Part shown: positions 7,455 to 17,043 of the stretch, piece by piece
Layout of the letters: every line of letters starts with the position of its first letter
Position numbering within the stretch: position 1 is the first letter of the stretch
From: Helicobacter aurati
GTDB taxonomy: Bacteria > Campylobacterota > Campylobacteria > Campylobacterales > Helicobacteraceae
NCBI RefSeq assembly: GCF_003364265.1
Contig: NZ_NXLW01000010.1
Location: 1 to 64,000, forward strand
Length of the DNA stretch: 64,000 nt
Direction: 5' to 3'
Program-made: the position numbers and the translations under genes
The notes under the pieces: model-generated
What the model saw: only the letters and a program-made list of their open reading frames with translations
What the model was told of the DNA's origin: nothing
The model's database searches: none

Positions 7455-8990
7455 TTAGTCTACAATAATTTCTAGTGCTATCCCATAACACTCTAACTTT
7501 GGAGGTATGATTTCGAGTAGGGCTTGTTGTGTAGGCAATGGGCATGCTGTGATGTGTAAAACGACAAGAGATAAAGAATATAGTTGAGTTTGTGAACGTA
7601 TACTAAGTTTAAAGTCAACGTTTTTTTGTTTAGCAAGTATTACACTCAAAGATAAGATAAAACTAAGCATGTGTAGGACAGGTTCATGCGGCAATAGATT
7701 CTTATGCGATTGCGGTATCGTTTTAGGTCTTTTTTTATGCGAGAATTCTAATAATGTGGCAATTGTATACCTTTGTATGTGCGAGAATCCATAATTTAAA
7801 CAATGTAGAGCAATATAAGAACTGTGTTTGTGTGCTTGATAAAAGTTGACATTTGTACCAATATTGTAGAGATTGCTAGCAATTTTTAAATGATAGAGAT
7901 ATTGAGAATCTAAATATATTTTTTGTTTTATATTTTCTTGGAAAAGAATAAACAGGTTTTTAGCGTGCTTAAAAATTATTTTAGATTCATCAATACACGT
8001 TAAAAAGGTATCACGTAGAGAGCTAACACTAGGATTACAATGTGTTGGTAATACCCAGTTTTGGTTGCGTAGCATATCATACAGAAAAACGCCTTCGCGT
8101 ACGCCCACACCACTAATAATAAGCGTTTGTGCCTGTAATTCTTCTAATATAATTTGTAAAATCAGCAAACCTGGTCGTATAGAATCTATTCTGTCCAGAT
8201 TAATGCCTGTTGCTAATAATTCTTGCGTTGTAGCATGTACGATATGATTGAGATGTGGCATAATCGTTTGAATGTCTAATTCATAACCATGTAAAAAGTT
8301 TAATGGATATGATATTCTATTCATTTCATATTTCGCATACGCCCGTATGCTGCCGCCGATGCCAAAAATATGAAACTTACTTTTTGACATAGAATCACGA
8401 TAAAAATGTAAAATTGTCTTAATATTTTCTTTTACATATTGTCTTGTATAGTTGTAGGCTTCATTGATTTTGTTGTGGTCAAAGAATAGCTCTTTTAAAC
8501 GGATACTACCTAGATTAAGAGAAATCATTTCTTTAATGATTCCATTGTCAATACATGCTAACTCTGTGCTTCCTCCACCAATATCCACAGTAATACCACT
8601 TTTTTCATGCAATAAATTCGCACAAGCAACTGCACCAAAAAAAGCTTCTCTTGTACCGTCGATAACTTTAATATGAATACCACATTCCTTTTTTACTGCA
8701 GCAATAAATTCTAGTTTATTTGGGGCATCTCTAATGGCTGAAGTGGCTACACAAATAAGTTTACGACTTTTGAATAATTGGCTTACTCTCTTAAATTCTT
8801 TGAGCGCATTTAATGCTCTTTGCATAGCTGGTTTTTGTAAATAAGAATCGTGTTCATAGCTTCCTTCCGAAATTCTTACCTTTGACTTAAGTTCATGAAT
8901 AAGACGGAATCCGTATCGACTTGTTTTTTGAAAAATAGCCATTCGGGCAGAGTTTGAACCTATATCAATAATTGTTGTGATTTTAGCCAT
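7455..8990 (-). CDS. ppx: Ppx/GppA family exopolyphosphatase / pppGpp phosphohydrolase
   Basis: This enzyme releases phosphate from polyphosphate ends and/or converts pppGpp to ppGpp. It has the actin-like ATPase fold: phosphate-1 loop TIIDIGSNSARMAIF at residues 5-19, phosphate-2 loop TVDIGGGSTELACI near residue 138, and SGVGVREGVFLYDML late in the catalytic domain. A helical C-terminal region of about 190 residues, possibly HD-like but degenerate, brings it to 511 residues. It lies 23 bases downstream of the ferredoxin gene on the same strand. Ppx and GppA activities cannot be separated from sequence. Confidence 0.92.
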   Translation of the reverse strand: MAKITTIIDIGSNSARMAIFQKTSRYGFRLIHELKSKVRISEGSYEHDSYLQKPAMQRALNALKEFKRVSQLFKSRKLICVATSAIRDAPNKLEFIAAVKKECGIHIKVIDGTREAFFGAVACANLLHEKSGITVDIGGGSTELACIDNGIIKEMISLNLGSIRLKELFFDHNKINEAYNYTRQYVKENIKTILHFYRDSMSKSKFHIFGIGGSIRAYAKYEMNRISYPLNFLHGYELDIQTIMPHLNHIVHATTQELLATGINLDRIDSIRPGLLILQIILEELQAQTLIISGVGVREGVFLYDMLRNQNWVLPTHCNPSVSSLRDTFLTCIDESKIIFKHAKNLFILFQENIKQKIYLDSQYLYHLKIASNLYNIGTNVNFYQAHKHSSYIALHCLNYGFSHIQRYTIATLLEFSHKKRPKTIPQSHKNLLPHEPVLHMLSFILSLSVILAKQKNVDFKLSIRSQTQLYSLSLVVLHITACPLPTQQALLEIIPPKLECYGIALEIIVD

Positions 8991-9013
8991 GCAAAACCTT
9001 TTACAATGAAAAA

Positions 9014-9238
9014 TTAGTTACGGGATGTGTGTTTGGAAGAATTTTCTTTTGAATCTTCATAGACAATTGCGTCCATTGGACAAACTGTGATGCACTCCGG
9101 ATAGGAACTATAACCCTTACACATAATGCAGCGCTCTTGTTTAATGATATAAATTGGGTCCGCAACATATATAGCTTGTGTTGGACATACTTCTTTGCAT
9201 GCATCGCAAGCAATACAATTGCGATTGATAAAGAGCAT
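9014..9238 (-). CDS. 2[4Fe-4S] ferredoxin, YfhL/Allochromatium type
   Basis: This small cytosolic electron carrier (74 residues) has two cubane clusters. The first set is CIACDACKEVCP. The second is CIMCKGYSSYPECITVCP, with eight residues between its second and third cysteines, the insertion typical of the Alvin/YfhL group, which has low and widely split potentials. The start ATG at 9238 is preceded by GGAAG. It is followed after 23 bases by ppx, so the two are probably cotranscribed; a functional link between them is not evident. Confidence 0.93.
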   Translation of the reverse strand: MLFINRNCIACDACKEVCPTQAIYVADPIYIIKQERCIMCKGYSSYPECITVCPMDAIVYEDSKENSSKHTSRN

Positions 9239-9375
9239 AAAGCTTCCTCGAGTTTTTAAAGCTATTGTAGCTAAAAAGATTGAAAATTATTTATTTTCGA
9301 TAGGATTCTCTTTGTTTTATAAAGTAAAATATACTTTAATGAATTAACGTGAAGTTTAAAATATGGGGGTTTTTT

Positions 9376-10491
9376 ATGGGGATATTTTCTAAAGATATAC
9401 TCGCGTTAGCTATGGAAGAAAAGATTGAGGATTTAAGTATTGCTGAACTTAGTAGGTTATATGATTACGACATTTTTGTATTGGGTGATGCGGCTGACTC
9501 TATACGCGAGACGAGATACGGTAAAAAAGTTTTTTTTAATATCAATAGGCATATTAATCCTACAAATATTTGTGCAGATGTTTGTAAATTTTGTGCTTTT
9601 TCTGCAAGCAGAAAAAATCCGAATCCTTATAGTATGACTATTGATGACGTGCTAAACCAATGTAGGGAAGCTTATAATCGCGGTGCAAAGGAAGTGCATA
9701 TAGTTTCTGCGCATCATCCAGATTATGACTATAAACATTATTTGGATATGTTTTCGACTATTAAACAAGCATTGCCCAATATTCATATTAAGGCAATGGG
9801 TGGTGCTGAAGTCGATTATCTTACAAGGAAATTTAATTTTCCCTTGGAAAAAGTACTCGAAGATTTGTTGGAGGCTGGGGTTGATTCTTTGCCAGGCGGT
9901 GGGGCTGAAATTTTTGATGAGAAAATACGTAAAAAACTTTGCCATGGTAAAGCCGATTCCGCACGTTGGTTTGAAGTGCATAGATATTGGCATAGTTTAG
10001 GCAGAATGAGTAATGCTACGATGCTTTTTGGGCATATAGAATCTCGTCATCATAGAATCGATCATATTCTAAGGCTACGAAAAGCACAAACTTCATTGGA
10101 AAGAGCCAATAACAAAGAGGGTGGATTCAATGCCTTTATTCCATTGTTATATCAACGTTTGAATAATTTTCTTAATGTCAAAACAAGTCCAAGTGGGCAA
10201 GAAATCCTTAAAACTATTGCTATTGCTAGGATATTGCTTCCAAATATTCCGCATATTAAAGCATATTGGGCTTCAATTTCGTTTAATCTTGCAATAGTTG
10301 CTCAAGAGTTTGGTGCAAACGATATGGATGGCACAATAGAAAATGAAAGTATACAATCTGCTGCAGGTGCTAAAAGTAAAAACGGTGTTTCATTACAGGA
10401 AATGATTTCGCAGATTCAGAACGCAGGTTTTATTCCGGTAGAACGTGATAGTTTATATAATGAATTGCAAAGTTATCAAGAAGTTTCATGA
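9376..10491 (+). CDS. mqnE: Aminofutalosine synthase (radical SAM), futalosine menaquinone pathway
   Basis: MqnE joins 3-[(1-carboxyvinyl)oxy]benzoate to a SAM-derived adenosyl radical, giving aminofutalosine on the route from chorismate to menaquinone. The radical-SAM CxxxCxxC is visible in NICADVCKFCAFSA at about residue 64. The MqnC/MqnE hallmark PGGGAEIFD and the C-terminal GANDMDGTIENESIQSAAGA follow; the DGTI form favours MqnE over MqnC, which usually has GGT. ATG 9376 is chosen because a G5 run lies six bases upstream; GTG 9349 would add nine residues. Menaquinone is the quinol expected to feed PetABC. Confidence 0.88.
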   Translation: MGIFSKDILALAMEEKIEDLSIAELSRLYDYDIFVLGDAADSIRETRYGKKVFFNINRHINPTNICADVCKFCAFSASRKNPNPYSMTIDDVLNQCREAYNRGAKEVHIVSAHHPDYDYKHYLDMFSTIKQALPNIHIKAMGGAEVDYLTRKFNFPLEKVLEDLLEAGVDSLPGGGAEIFDEKIRKKLCHGKADSARWFEVHRYWHSLGRMSNATMLFGHIESRHHRIDHILRLRKAQTSLERANNKEGGFNAFIPLLYQRLNNFLNVKTSPSGQEILKTIAIARILLPNIPHIKAYWASISFNLAIVAQEFGANDMDGTIENESIQSAAGAKSKNGVSLQEMISQIQNAGFIPVERDSLYNELQSYQEVS

Positions 10492-11248
10492 TAACCTAGA
10501 AAAATAGACAAAGATATTAGAATTATTGGAATATTGGATATTTCATATATTAAAATTCGTCTTGTAACTCTTGGCAAAATTTCTTTATCATAGAAACTTA
10601 ATAAACTTACAGAAATCCTAAGTTTTCATGGATATTTTGGTTAGTTATACATCACTATAGAATTTAATGTTAGGCAGGAATTGCATGATTTATGTTACCT
10701 GCAATCAAATGTTAAAAGTTGATTCTCTCAAATCGTACGCTCAAAATCATTAACTTTATGGAAACGGTGAGATTCTAAAGAGTATTGAGGAGTATTGAAC
10801 GTTGTTTGTACTGTAAGAAATGTTATCTGTAACGGGATAATTAGCGAATAAGAATACAATTACTATTTTTCCATATTTACAGCGATGCAAGCCATGTGGG
10901 TGAAGTTTACATAACAGCATGATTCTGGTAGCAAACTATATTTGCGTAAATTTATTTAGAAGTATTTTAGTTTATTGTCATTGGCAACGTTGTGAATCAA
11001 TGTAATTAGTTATCTAAGTAATATTTTAATTGGCAGAATCTTTTTTATTCGTTTGACGTTACGATTCAAATAATGTGAGAAACGTTTGCTTGTATGAAAT
11101 TTGTTGAGGATATTTAAATACTATTCAATTCTATTGCAGAGTAGAACGAATAGTATTCAAGCGAAGAATCCTTTAACTAGCGGCTTTGCGTTAGTTTATG
11201 GTTAAGATTAGTTAGAGTATGTAATTTTACAATTTAGTAAATATGATG
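10492..11248. other. 757-base gene-free stretch between convergent genes
   Basis: No open frame of more than 60 codons and no recognisable RNA gene is seen. It is AT-rich like its surroundings. The only structure I see is the hairpin at 11117-11157. It could be a decayed gene or hold a small RNA; nothing in the sequence decides. Confidence 0.6.
11117..11157. repeat. Long imperfect hairpin in the gene-free stretch
   Basis: AATACTATTC (11117-11126) pairs perfectly with GAATAGTATT (11148-11157). After a small AA/C bulge, TTCTA pairs with TAGAA around an eight-base loop. There is no T-run on either side, so it is not a textbook terminator. It is about 90 bases past the stop of the minus-strand gene at 11249. 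Confidence 0.5.
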
Positions 11249-12364
11249 TTATTTTTGTGCATCTTCTACGATGTTGATAATTGTATTTGCCACTCTTCGA
11301 GCAGTTTTATCCAAGAATTCTACAGGAGAAGTGAATCCTACGCAAGAGCAGTTGATTTCACCGAGCACGTATTTATCTTTACCATTTTCATCTGTATCAA
11401 GAATAAAATCTGCTGTCCAAATTAATGGTAAATCATAATTTCCAAGTTTTGTTTTGATTTCCGGGAGATTTGCAAGGAAATAATCTACCAAGCTTTGCCA
11501 TTGTTCAGGTTTGTCATAGCGGTATTTTGCACCACTAAATAACGTGGCAGAAAAAGCATCTGCTCCTTCTGCTGGTTTTTTATGTACGACATAAATAGGA
11601 TCTTTATAGAGCATAAGGATTCTGATTTCTCCCTCTTTAATACGTGGCAAGAAAGTCATATCTACAAGCATTCCGTTGTCGCCTTTGAGATATTTTTCAC
11701 AGAAATCCATAAATTCACCAAGTTTTCTCTCCTCGACATGATTATCGACTGCTTCTGTACAGCGGATTATTGCATCTAAAGGTAATTCGCTTGCGCCTTT
11801 ATATTTTTCTGGTTCTTTAATTTGCACACGCCAAATACCTTCACCTGTTGAGCCTCGATTCTGTTTTAATACTCTTTCACCTTTCACAAGTGTTTTGGGG
11901 AAATTCTTTTTAAAATCATGCTCGCCGCCTGCTTCCCATTTTACACCAATTCTTTGCGCTTCTGCCGGATCATAATATGCTAGAGTATCGGTAGGAACAA
12001 GCTCTGTATTACGCAATTTCGTCAAGGCATCTTTTGCTCCATAGCCAATCATTGCATCGGGGTGAGGCATACCAATTACGCCATCAGAGCATAGTTTGCG
12101 TAGCACATCGAAATATAGTTTTTCTTCTTTAAGATTTCCCGGATTTACACGAGAGACATAGGCATCAGCAGAATTTTTGACATACTCATAGATCTCATTT
12201 TTTTTCTTTTCATCTTTAAGAATCTCGTCAGTAAAAAATACTACTTCTGCATTCCAGCCTAGTTTTTTGAGATAATCCATCATAGGCACAGTATCTTTTC
12301 TATGTCCATCTTTACCTTTATCACTACCACCTACTGCTTCAAAAAACACGATATGTTTTTTCAT
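11249..12364 (-). CDS. ATP-grasp-like protein of the Campylobacter Cj0069 family
   Basis: A cytosolic 371-residue protein without signal peptide. The fold looks ATP-grasp-like: VLKQNRGSTGEGIWRVQI reads as a nucleotide-binding loop, EGEIRILMLYKDPIYVVHKKP as the central strands, and WTADFILDTDENGKDKYVLGEINCSCVG as the metal-binding end (D...E-x-N). The resemblance to the Cj0069 family of Campylobacter is from memory and is held at moderate confidence. ATG 12364 has GAGGAG upstream. The reaction is unknown; carboxylate-amine ligation would be the expected chemistry if the fold call is right. It stands alone, convergent with mqnE. Confidence 0.65.
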   Translation of the reverse strand: MKKHIVFFEAVGGSDKGKDGHRKDTVPMMDYLKKLGWNAEVVFFTDEILKDEKKKNEIYEYVKNSADAYVSRVNPGNLKEEKLYFDVLRKLCSDGVIGMPHPDAMIGYGAKDALTKLRNTELVPTDTLAYYDPAEAQRIGVKWEAGGEHDFKKNFPKTLVKGERVLKQNRGSTGEGIWRVQIKEPEKYKGASELPLDAIIRCTEAVDNHVEERKLGEFMDFCEKYLKGDNGMLVDMTFLPRIKEGEIRILMLYKDPIYVVHKKPAEGADAFSATLFSGAKYRYDKPEQWQSLVDYFLANLPEIKTKLGNYDLPLIWTADFILDTDENGKDKYVLGEINCSCVGFTSPVEFLDKTARRVANTIINIVEDAQK

Positions 12365-12526
12365 AAATGTCTCCTCAATGTATTAAAATATAAATTGTGT
12401 TGTTAATTGTAACATATTTATTATGCTATTGAGTAGAGATAGTTTATAATTATTTAACTATTTAATTATTTTTATAGTTATTTAGCGAGTAGCTTTATTG
12501 TTAATATTAAAACTAGGATAAATTTT

Positions 12527-14034
12527 ATGCAGATTCTCTCTCAAAATTCTCTTATTTCTAGCCTCTTATGTAATCCTAAAATATGGAAATTTTTAAGCAT
12601 TTTTATACTAATGGTAGCTATAAGTGTCAGAATTTTTCAGTTTATTTTTCATAAAGATTTGTGGCTCGATGAAGCAATGCTAAGTGCAACTTTATATCAT
12701 AAAGATTTTAGTGAGATATTTTTTTCTCCCTTACCTCATTTACAAGCTGCTCCATTGGGCTTTTTGGCTGTTACAAAGCTTTTATGTCTTTTATTTGGTT
12801 ATTCCGAGTACAGCCTTTATTTTTTTCCTATGCTTTGCGGTATTGCTTCATTGATTCTTGCTTTTAAGATTGCTAATGTAATCTACGGGGGGGGCTCCTT
12901 ACTTGTTTATTCGTAACGCTTTGTGCTGGTTCGCTTGGATTATTGCATTATTCAACCGAGTTTAAGCAGTATGGTATAGAAGCTTTTGTAGCATTTTTGC
13001 TTGTTTATATCTACATTACGGGTAAAGATTTCAGAATCTTTACTTTTTTTATTGTTATTTTTATTCTTTTTTCTAACACTATTATTTTTATAGCTTTTGG
13101 TTTGGGATGCGGATATCTTTATCGGAATATCTTTGATTTAAAAAGATTTTTTTATAAGAATCTTTTTTATTTGTTAATTATTCCTATCGTATTTGGTATT
13201 TATTACTATGGTTATATACGTTATCAGGCAGTGAGTGGATTCTATGATTATTGGCAGAGTTTCTTTTTACCTCATAGGCTTGCAGAATATCCTAAGTTTT
13301 TTTCAGAAATATTGTTAGGTACATTTGTTGGTTATACGCCTTTTGGAAAAGAGAGGGTTTTGCCCGTTTATATGTTTATCTCTTTGCTGGGTTTTATTTG
13401 GTTTTATAAGAATCGTAAGGATATGTTTATAGTAACTTTTGTAATTTTACTTACTGCAATTGTCTTGAGTCTATTACGGATTTATCCTTTTGGACATAAT
13501 GGGATTATTGGCGGAAGACTTTCACTCTATCTTTCAGTAATTTTTTATTTGCTTTGTGCTTCTGGAATTGGATATCTTATAAGTTTAAGCAAAAATATAT
13601 GGTGGCGTAATTGTTGGAGCTTTGTTGTTATCTGTCTTGTCATTGCAGATTTATGTCGTTACGTTCAGCATCTCTACAAGCATGAATATGCGATACAGCA
13701 AACTCATGAGCTGATTTTAAAGGCAAATACAGAGTTTCAATCAAATGATTGCGTGATGATATACAAAAGTACAGAACCTGCTTTTAAATATTATAGTTTT
13801 CTTGACAATATATCTTTGCCATATAAAGTATTTGATGAGAATCCTCATTTCGATAGTTATTCGAGCTGTAATCATATTTTTGTGTTAGTGGCGCATGCCT
13901 CTACTGAATTTGTATCAAAGTTAGATTCTCTTGCCGTAATAGCTAATAGAAATGTAAAAATTATTAAACCAAGGTATTATGGGCACGGAGCGTTTCTTTT
14001 GATTCTTAGTAGCAAAGAGAAATCGGAGAAATAA
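12527..14034 (+). CDS. Membrane glycosyltransferase (GT39/ArnT-like), split by a G8 tract; phase-variable, OFF here
   Basis: Two frames form one gene: 12527-12916 (129 codons) ends shortly after the G8 run at 12887-12894, and the second frame, open well before its first ATG at 12943, continues to 14034. Nine or six Gs would join them into a protein of about 500 residues. The N-terminal part has a first helix followed by DLWLDEAMLSATLY, matching the D-E motif in the first periplasmic loop of GT-C enzymes (protein mannosyltransferases, ArnT). The remainder has many hydrophobic helices and a soluble C-terminal domain. These enzymes transfer sugars from polyprenyl-phosphate donors at the outer face of the inner membrane. 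ATG 12527 has AGGA upstream. The acceptor is unknown. Confidence 0.8.
12887..12894 (+). repeat. G8 homopolymer tract in the glycosyltransferase gene
   Basis: Eight consecutive Gs lie at the point where the reading frame is lost. Adding one G or losing two restores the full-length frame, as expected for slipped-strand phase variation. Confidence 0.8.
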
Positions 14035-14068
14035 CTTCTCGATCTAAAACTCCTAAATGTTCCATTTA

Positions 14069-14956
14069 TTAAAGTGTTAGTAGCGCGCTTAATTTAATAT
14101 AAGTATTGATATTGTAATAGTCCCAAGTGTAAAGCACTCCCGCATCTCCTCGCATTTTCATCCATTTAGCGTTTACAATTTCAGCACCAGCTTTAACATC
14201 TATAGCCGTAGAGATTCCTTGTAACGTTGAAGATTGGAGTGTAGGTAGAACAATAGTTACATGATTATTTTGCGGTATGTTTCGTTGTATTGAAGTCTCA
14301 ATAAATGCTGAACCATTTTTAAAGAAAGCAGAGGCGCGCAACCCTAGAGCAATAGATGCTCCGCGTGTTGTTAATGCGTCAGCATTTGCTGTATAAATTT
14401 GCGCTTTTAAAAACGGTCGAAATACGTATGATTTATAGGGAAAATCAACGCCTATATATTGCACATAGAGATAAAGGGATAACCTATCTAGCTTACTAAA
14501 ACCGATGTCTGTACCTATTATAAAGAAGGAAAGAGGGGTGAAATTGAGCGGTATGCTTATTTCTTTGCCTACCAAGGCAGATAAAAATAAAGGTTTGCGA
14601 CTATTGGATTGGGACGAAAGTGAGCTAGATACAAATCCAAGGGCAGTATTACCATGAATTTTCATTTGCATTTTTGCGAAATTATGCAAATATTCATAGT
14701 TTATGTTCATGCCGTTTATTCCTAATATTTGAGAATCTGAAAGACTAAAAATCGCAAAATAACTCGCACTTAAATCACCAAAATTTTTATTTTCAAAGAT
14801 TCCGTTTAATCGCTGAAAGGTGGGATTTATATTTTCTGTTTCTATTGTTTTATGCAATGAAATATCATGTTTTTTAGAATCTTCATTGTAAGTAATTTCC
14901 GAATCTGCATGAGCTGCTACGAGCAATGTAGCTAATATCATAATGTATTTTTTCAT
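14069..14956 (-). CDS. Putative outer-membrane beta-barrel protein
   Basis: A 295-residue exported protein of unknown function. ATG 14956 (MKKYIMILATLLVAAHA) has GGGAG about six bases upstream and gives a clean signal peptide; GTG 14962 would add two residues. The mature part alternates hydrophobic and polar residues in strand-like stretches, with aromatic residues at strand ends (for example LSLYLYVQYIGVDF), and closes with INTYIKLSALLTL, consistent with a barrel. I do not recognise a family. It lies 18 bases downstream of the YejA-like gene on the same strand and is probably cotranscribed. Confidence 0.6.
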   Translation of the reverse strand: MKKYIMILATLLVAAHADSEITYNEDSKKHDISLHKTIETENINPTFQRLNGIFENKNFGDLSASYFAIFSLSDSQILGINGMNINYEYLHNFAKMQMKIHGNTALGFVSSSLSSQSNSRKPLFLSALVGKEISIPLNFTPLSFFIIGTDIGFSKLDRLSLYLYVQYIGVDFPYKSYVFRPFLKAQIYTANADALTTRGASIALGLRASAFFKNGSAFIETSIQRNIPQNNHVTIVLPTLQSSTLQGISTAIDVKAGAEIVNAKWMKMRGDAGVLYTWDYYNINTYIKLSALLTL

Positions 14957-14974
14957 TATCACTCCCCCAATATT

Positions 14975-16972
14975 TTACTTTTCTAGCCACCAATAATAAT
15001 AGGCAATAAATGGCGAGCTGTATGGTGGAAAATAGTTTGGTATGCCAATATCGCTTTTTATAGCTATGCGGAAGTTTGGACTATAATAATGCGGAACAAC
15101 ATAGAATCCCCACAACAAGATTCTATCCATAGCATGTAAAATTGTTACTCTTTTGTGATGTTCTTCTGTCTGATTGAGTGTCGCGATGAGCTTATCAATA
15201 GCCTTATTTTTTACCCCTGAAAAATTTCTTGACCCCTCTATGTTTGCACTTGACGAAGAAAAAAAGAAATCCTGCTCATTACCAGGGAACAGGCTTTGAG
15301 GAATAACGCCTATTATTATGTCATAATCAAATTTCTTTACACGATTTTCGTATTGTGCAGGATCTACAAGTGAAATATCAAGCTCGATTCCTAGAATCGC
15401 TAGGTTTTTTTTGAAAGGCAGCACTACACGTTCAAAGAGTGGCGAATTAAGCAAGATAGTCAATTTTATAGGATTACCTTGATCGTCCATAAGGCTATTG
15501 TTTCTAACTTGATAGCCAGCTTCTTCCAAAAGCTTTTTTGCATATTTAAGATTCTCTCTTTTAGAATGCGTACTTGTTGTTGGGATAGGATAATTTTGTT
15601 CTAGCATACGTTTGTCTATATCCTGTTGATATTCTTTGGCAATACGTAACGTTGTTGCCCGTGCTGTGGTATTTGTGGAATTAGTGTTGGAATCTTTTTC
15701 TAATATTCCAAGTTGTGTGAGTAGTTTCACTTCTGCTTGATTGTCTGCATCTTTAAGAGAACCTTTTGAGGCGTATTCTGAATTTTCATAATAGCTTTTT
15801 GTTCGAGTGTATTGTGAATAGAATAAGTAGCGGTTGCTCCATTCAAAATCAAAGCATTGCATTACTGCTTCACGGACTTTTTTATCGTGCAGAAATTTCT
15901 TACGTGTATTGAGATAGAATCCTTGCATTCCTGCAGGTAGCCCATGTCGCAGCTCGATTTTTTTAAATTTACCTTCTTTGTAGGTTTTTACATCGTAGTC
16001 GTTTGCCCATGCTTTTGCTTTCGATTCGAAACGATAGTCGTAGTTTCCCGCTAAAAAAGCACGTAAGGCTACGTTTTCGTCTTTGTAGTATTCAATTTTA
16101 ATTTGTTGAAAGTTATACGCACCTCTATTAACCATCAGATTTTTTGCCCAATAGTTTGGGTTACGTCGGTAAATAATGAATTTGTTGGGTTCAAATTTAT
16201 CTATGGTATAAGGACCACTTCCTAAGGGGATTCTAAGTGGGTATTTGCCAAAGGAATTAGACTTATCAGTATTTGCAATATAAAAGTGTTTAGGAAAAAT
16301 ATAAAGTTGAGAAAGAATAAAAGGAAGTTCTTTATTTTGCGCATTCTTAAATATAAATTCAATAGTTTTGGCGTTTACTACCACTGCTTCTTTAACGTCG
16401 CCGTAATAACGTGCTTGCGTTGGGTCGCCTTTTTGCGTGAGCATATCAAAACTAAATTTGACATCTTCAGAGGTTATTGATGTGCCATCATTAAAGGCGG
16501 CATGCGCGTTGATATGGAATCTCACGCCACTTTTGTCTTCGGCAATACAAATTCTATCGGCTATTAAGGGATAGATTGCGAAAGGTTCATCAAGGCTTTG
16601 CACCATAAGACTATCATAAAGAAGATTAAGGGAATCCGCCTTATTACCCTTTAGAACAAAAAGATCTAGACTATCAAAGCTGCCAAGCGCCATCATTTTA
16701 AACGTACCGCCTTTTTTTGCATTTGGATTTGCATAGGGAAGATATTTCGCGTGAATATGCTTTGGTGCACTATCCATAGCAAGTGCACTATGGCATTTTG
16801 TATATAACGTATCGCGGTTGCCCTTAGAGGTAAGGCTTGTGGTTGCGTTTATTTGCTTGGAATAGGCTACACTTGATAATAAATAGACGATTAAAGTATG
16901 AAGTAAAAAAAAGGATAAAAGTTTTTCTTTTATTGTGCAATAGAGAATGTGGAAAAAACTTGTCGCATTCAT
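14975..16972 (-). CDS. Extracellular solute-binding protein family 5, YejA-like (peptide ABC transport)
   Basis: A periplasmic binding protein of 665 residues, likely for oligopeptides. A hydrophobic export segment is at residues 17-37. The YejA hallmark follows: HALAMDSAPKHIHAKYLPY, then NPNAKKGGTFKMMALGSFDS and LDLFVLKG. INAHAAFNDGTSITSEDVKFS is the conserved family-5 segment, and GSGPYTIDKFEPNKFIIYRR follows it. A polar stretch rich in Thr and Asn (about 420-455) is an unusual insertion. No permease or ATPase genes (yejBEF) are beside it, so its transporter must be encoded elsewhere. An outer-membrane protein gene follows after 18 bases. Confidence 0.88.
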   Translation of the reverse strand: MNATSFFHILYCTIKEKLLSFFLLHTLIVYLLSSVAYSKQINATTSLTSKGNRDTLYTKCHSALAMDSAPKHIHAKYLPYANPNAKKGGTFKMMALGSFDSLDLFVLKGNKADSLNLLYDSLMVQSLDEPFAIYPLIADRICIAEDKSGVRFHINAHAAFNDGTSITSEDVKFSFDMLTQKGDPTQARYYGDVKEAVVVNAKTIEFIFKNAQNKELPFILSQLYIFPKHFYIANTDKSNSFGKYPLRIPLGSGPYTIDKFEPNKFIIYRRNPNYWAKNLMVNRGAYNFQQIKIEYYKDENVALRAFLAGNYDYRFESKAKAWANDYDVKTYKEGKFKKIELRHGLPAGMQGFYLNTRKKFLHDKKVREAVMQCFDFEWSNRYLFYSQYTRTKSYYENSEYASKGSLKDADNQAEVKLLTQLGILEKDSNTNSTNTTARATTLRIAKEYQQDIDKRMLEQNYPIPTTSTHSKRENLKYAKKLLEEAGYQVRNNSLMDDQGNPIKLTILLNSPLFERVVLPFKKNLAILGIELDISLVDPAQYENRVKKFDYDIIIGVIPQSLFPGNEQDFFFSSSSANIEGSRNFSGVKNKAIDKLIATLNQTEEHHKRVTILHAMDRILLWGFYVVPHYYSPNFRIAIKSDIGIPNYFPPYSSPFIAYYYWWLEK

Positions 16973-17043
16973 TTGTTATACTCTGTAATTGAAAGATAGT
17001 CGCGTTATTTTATGATTCTATATTGAGTAACATATTGAACCGA

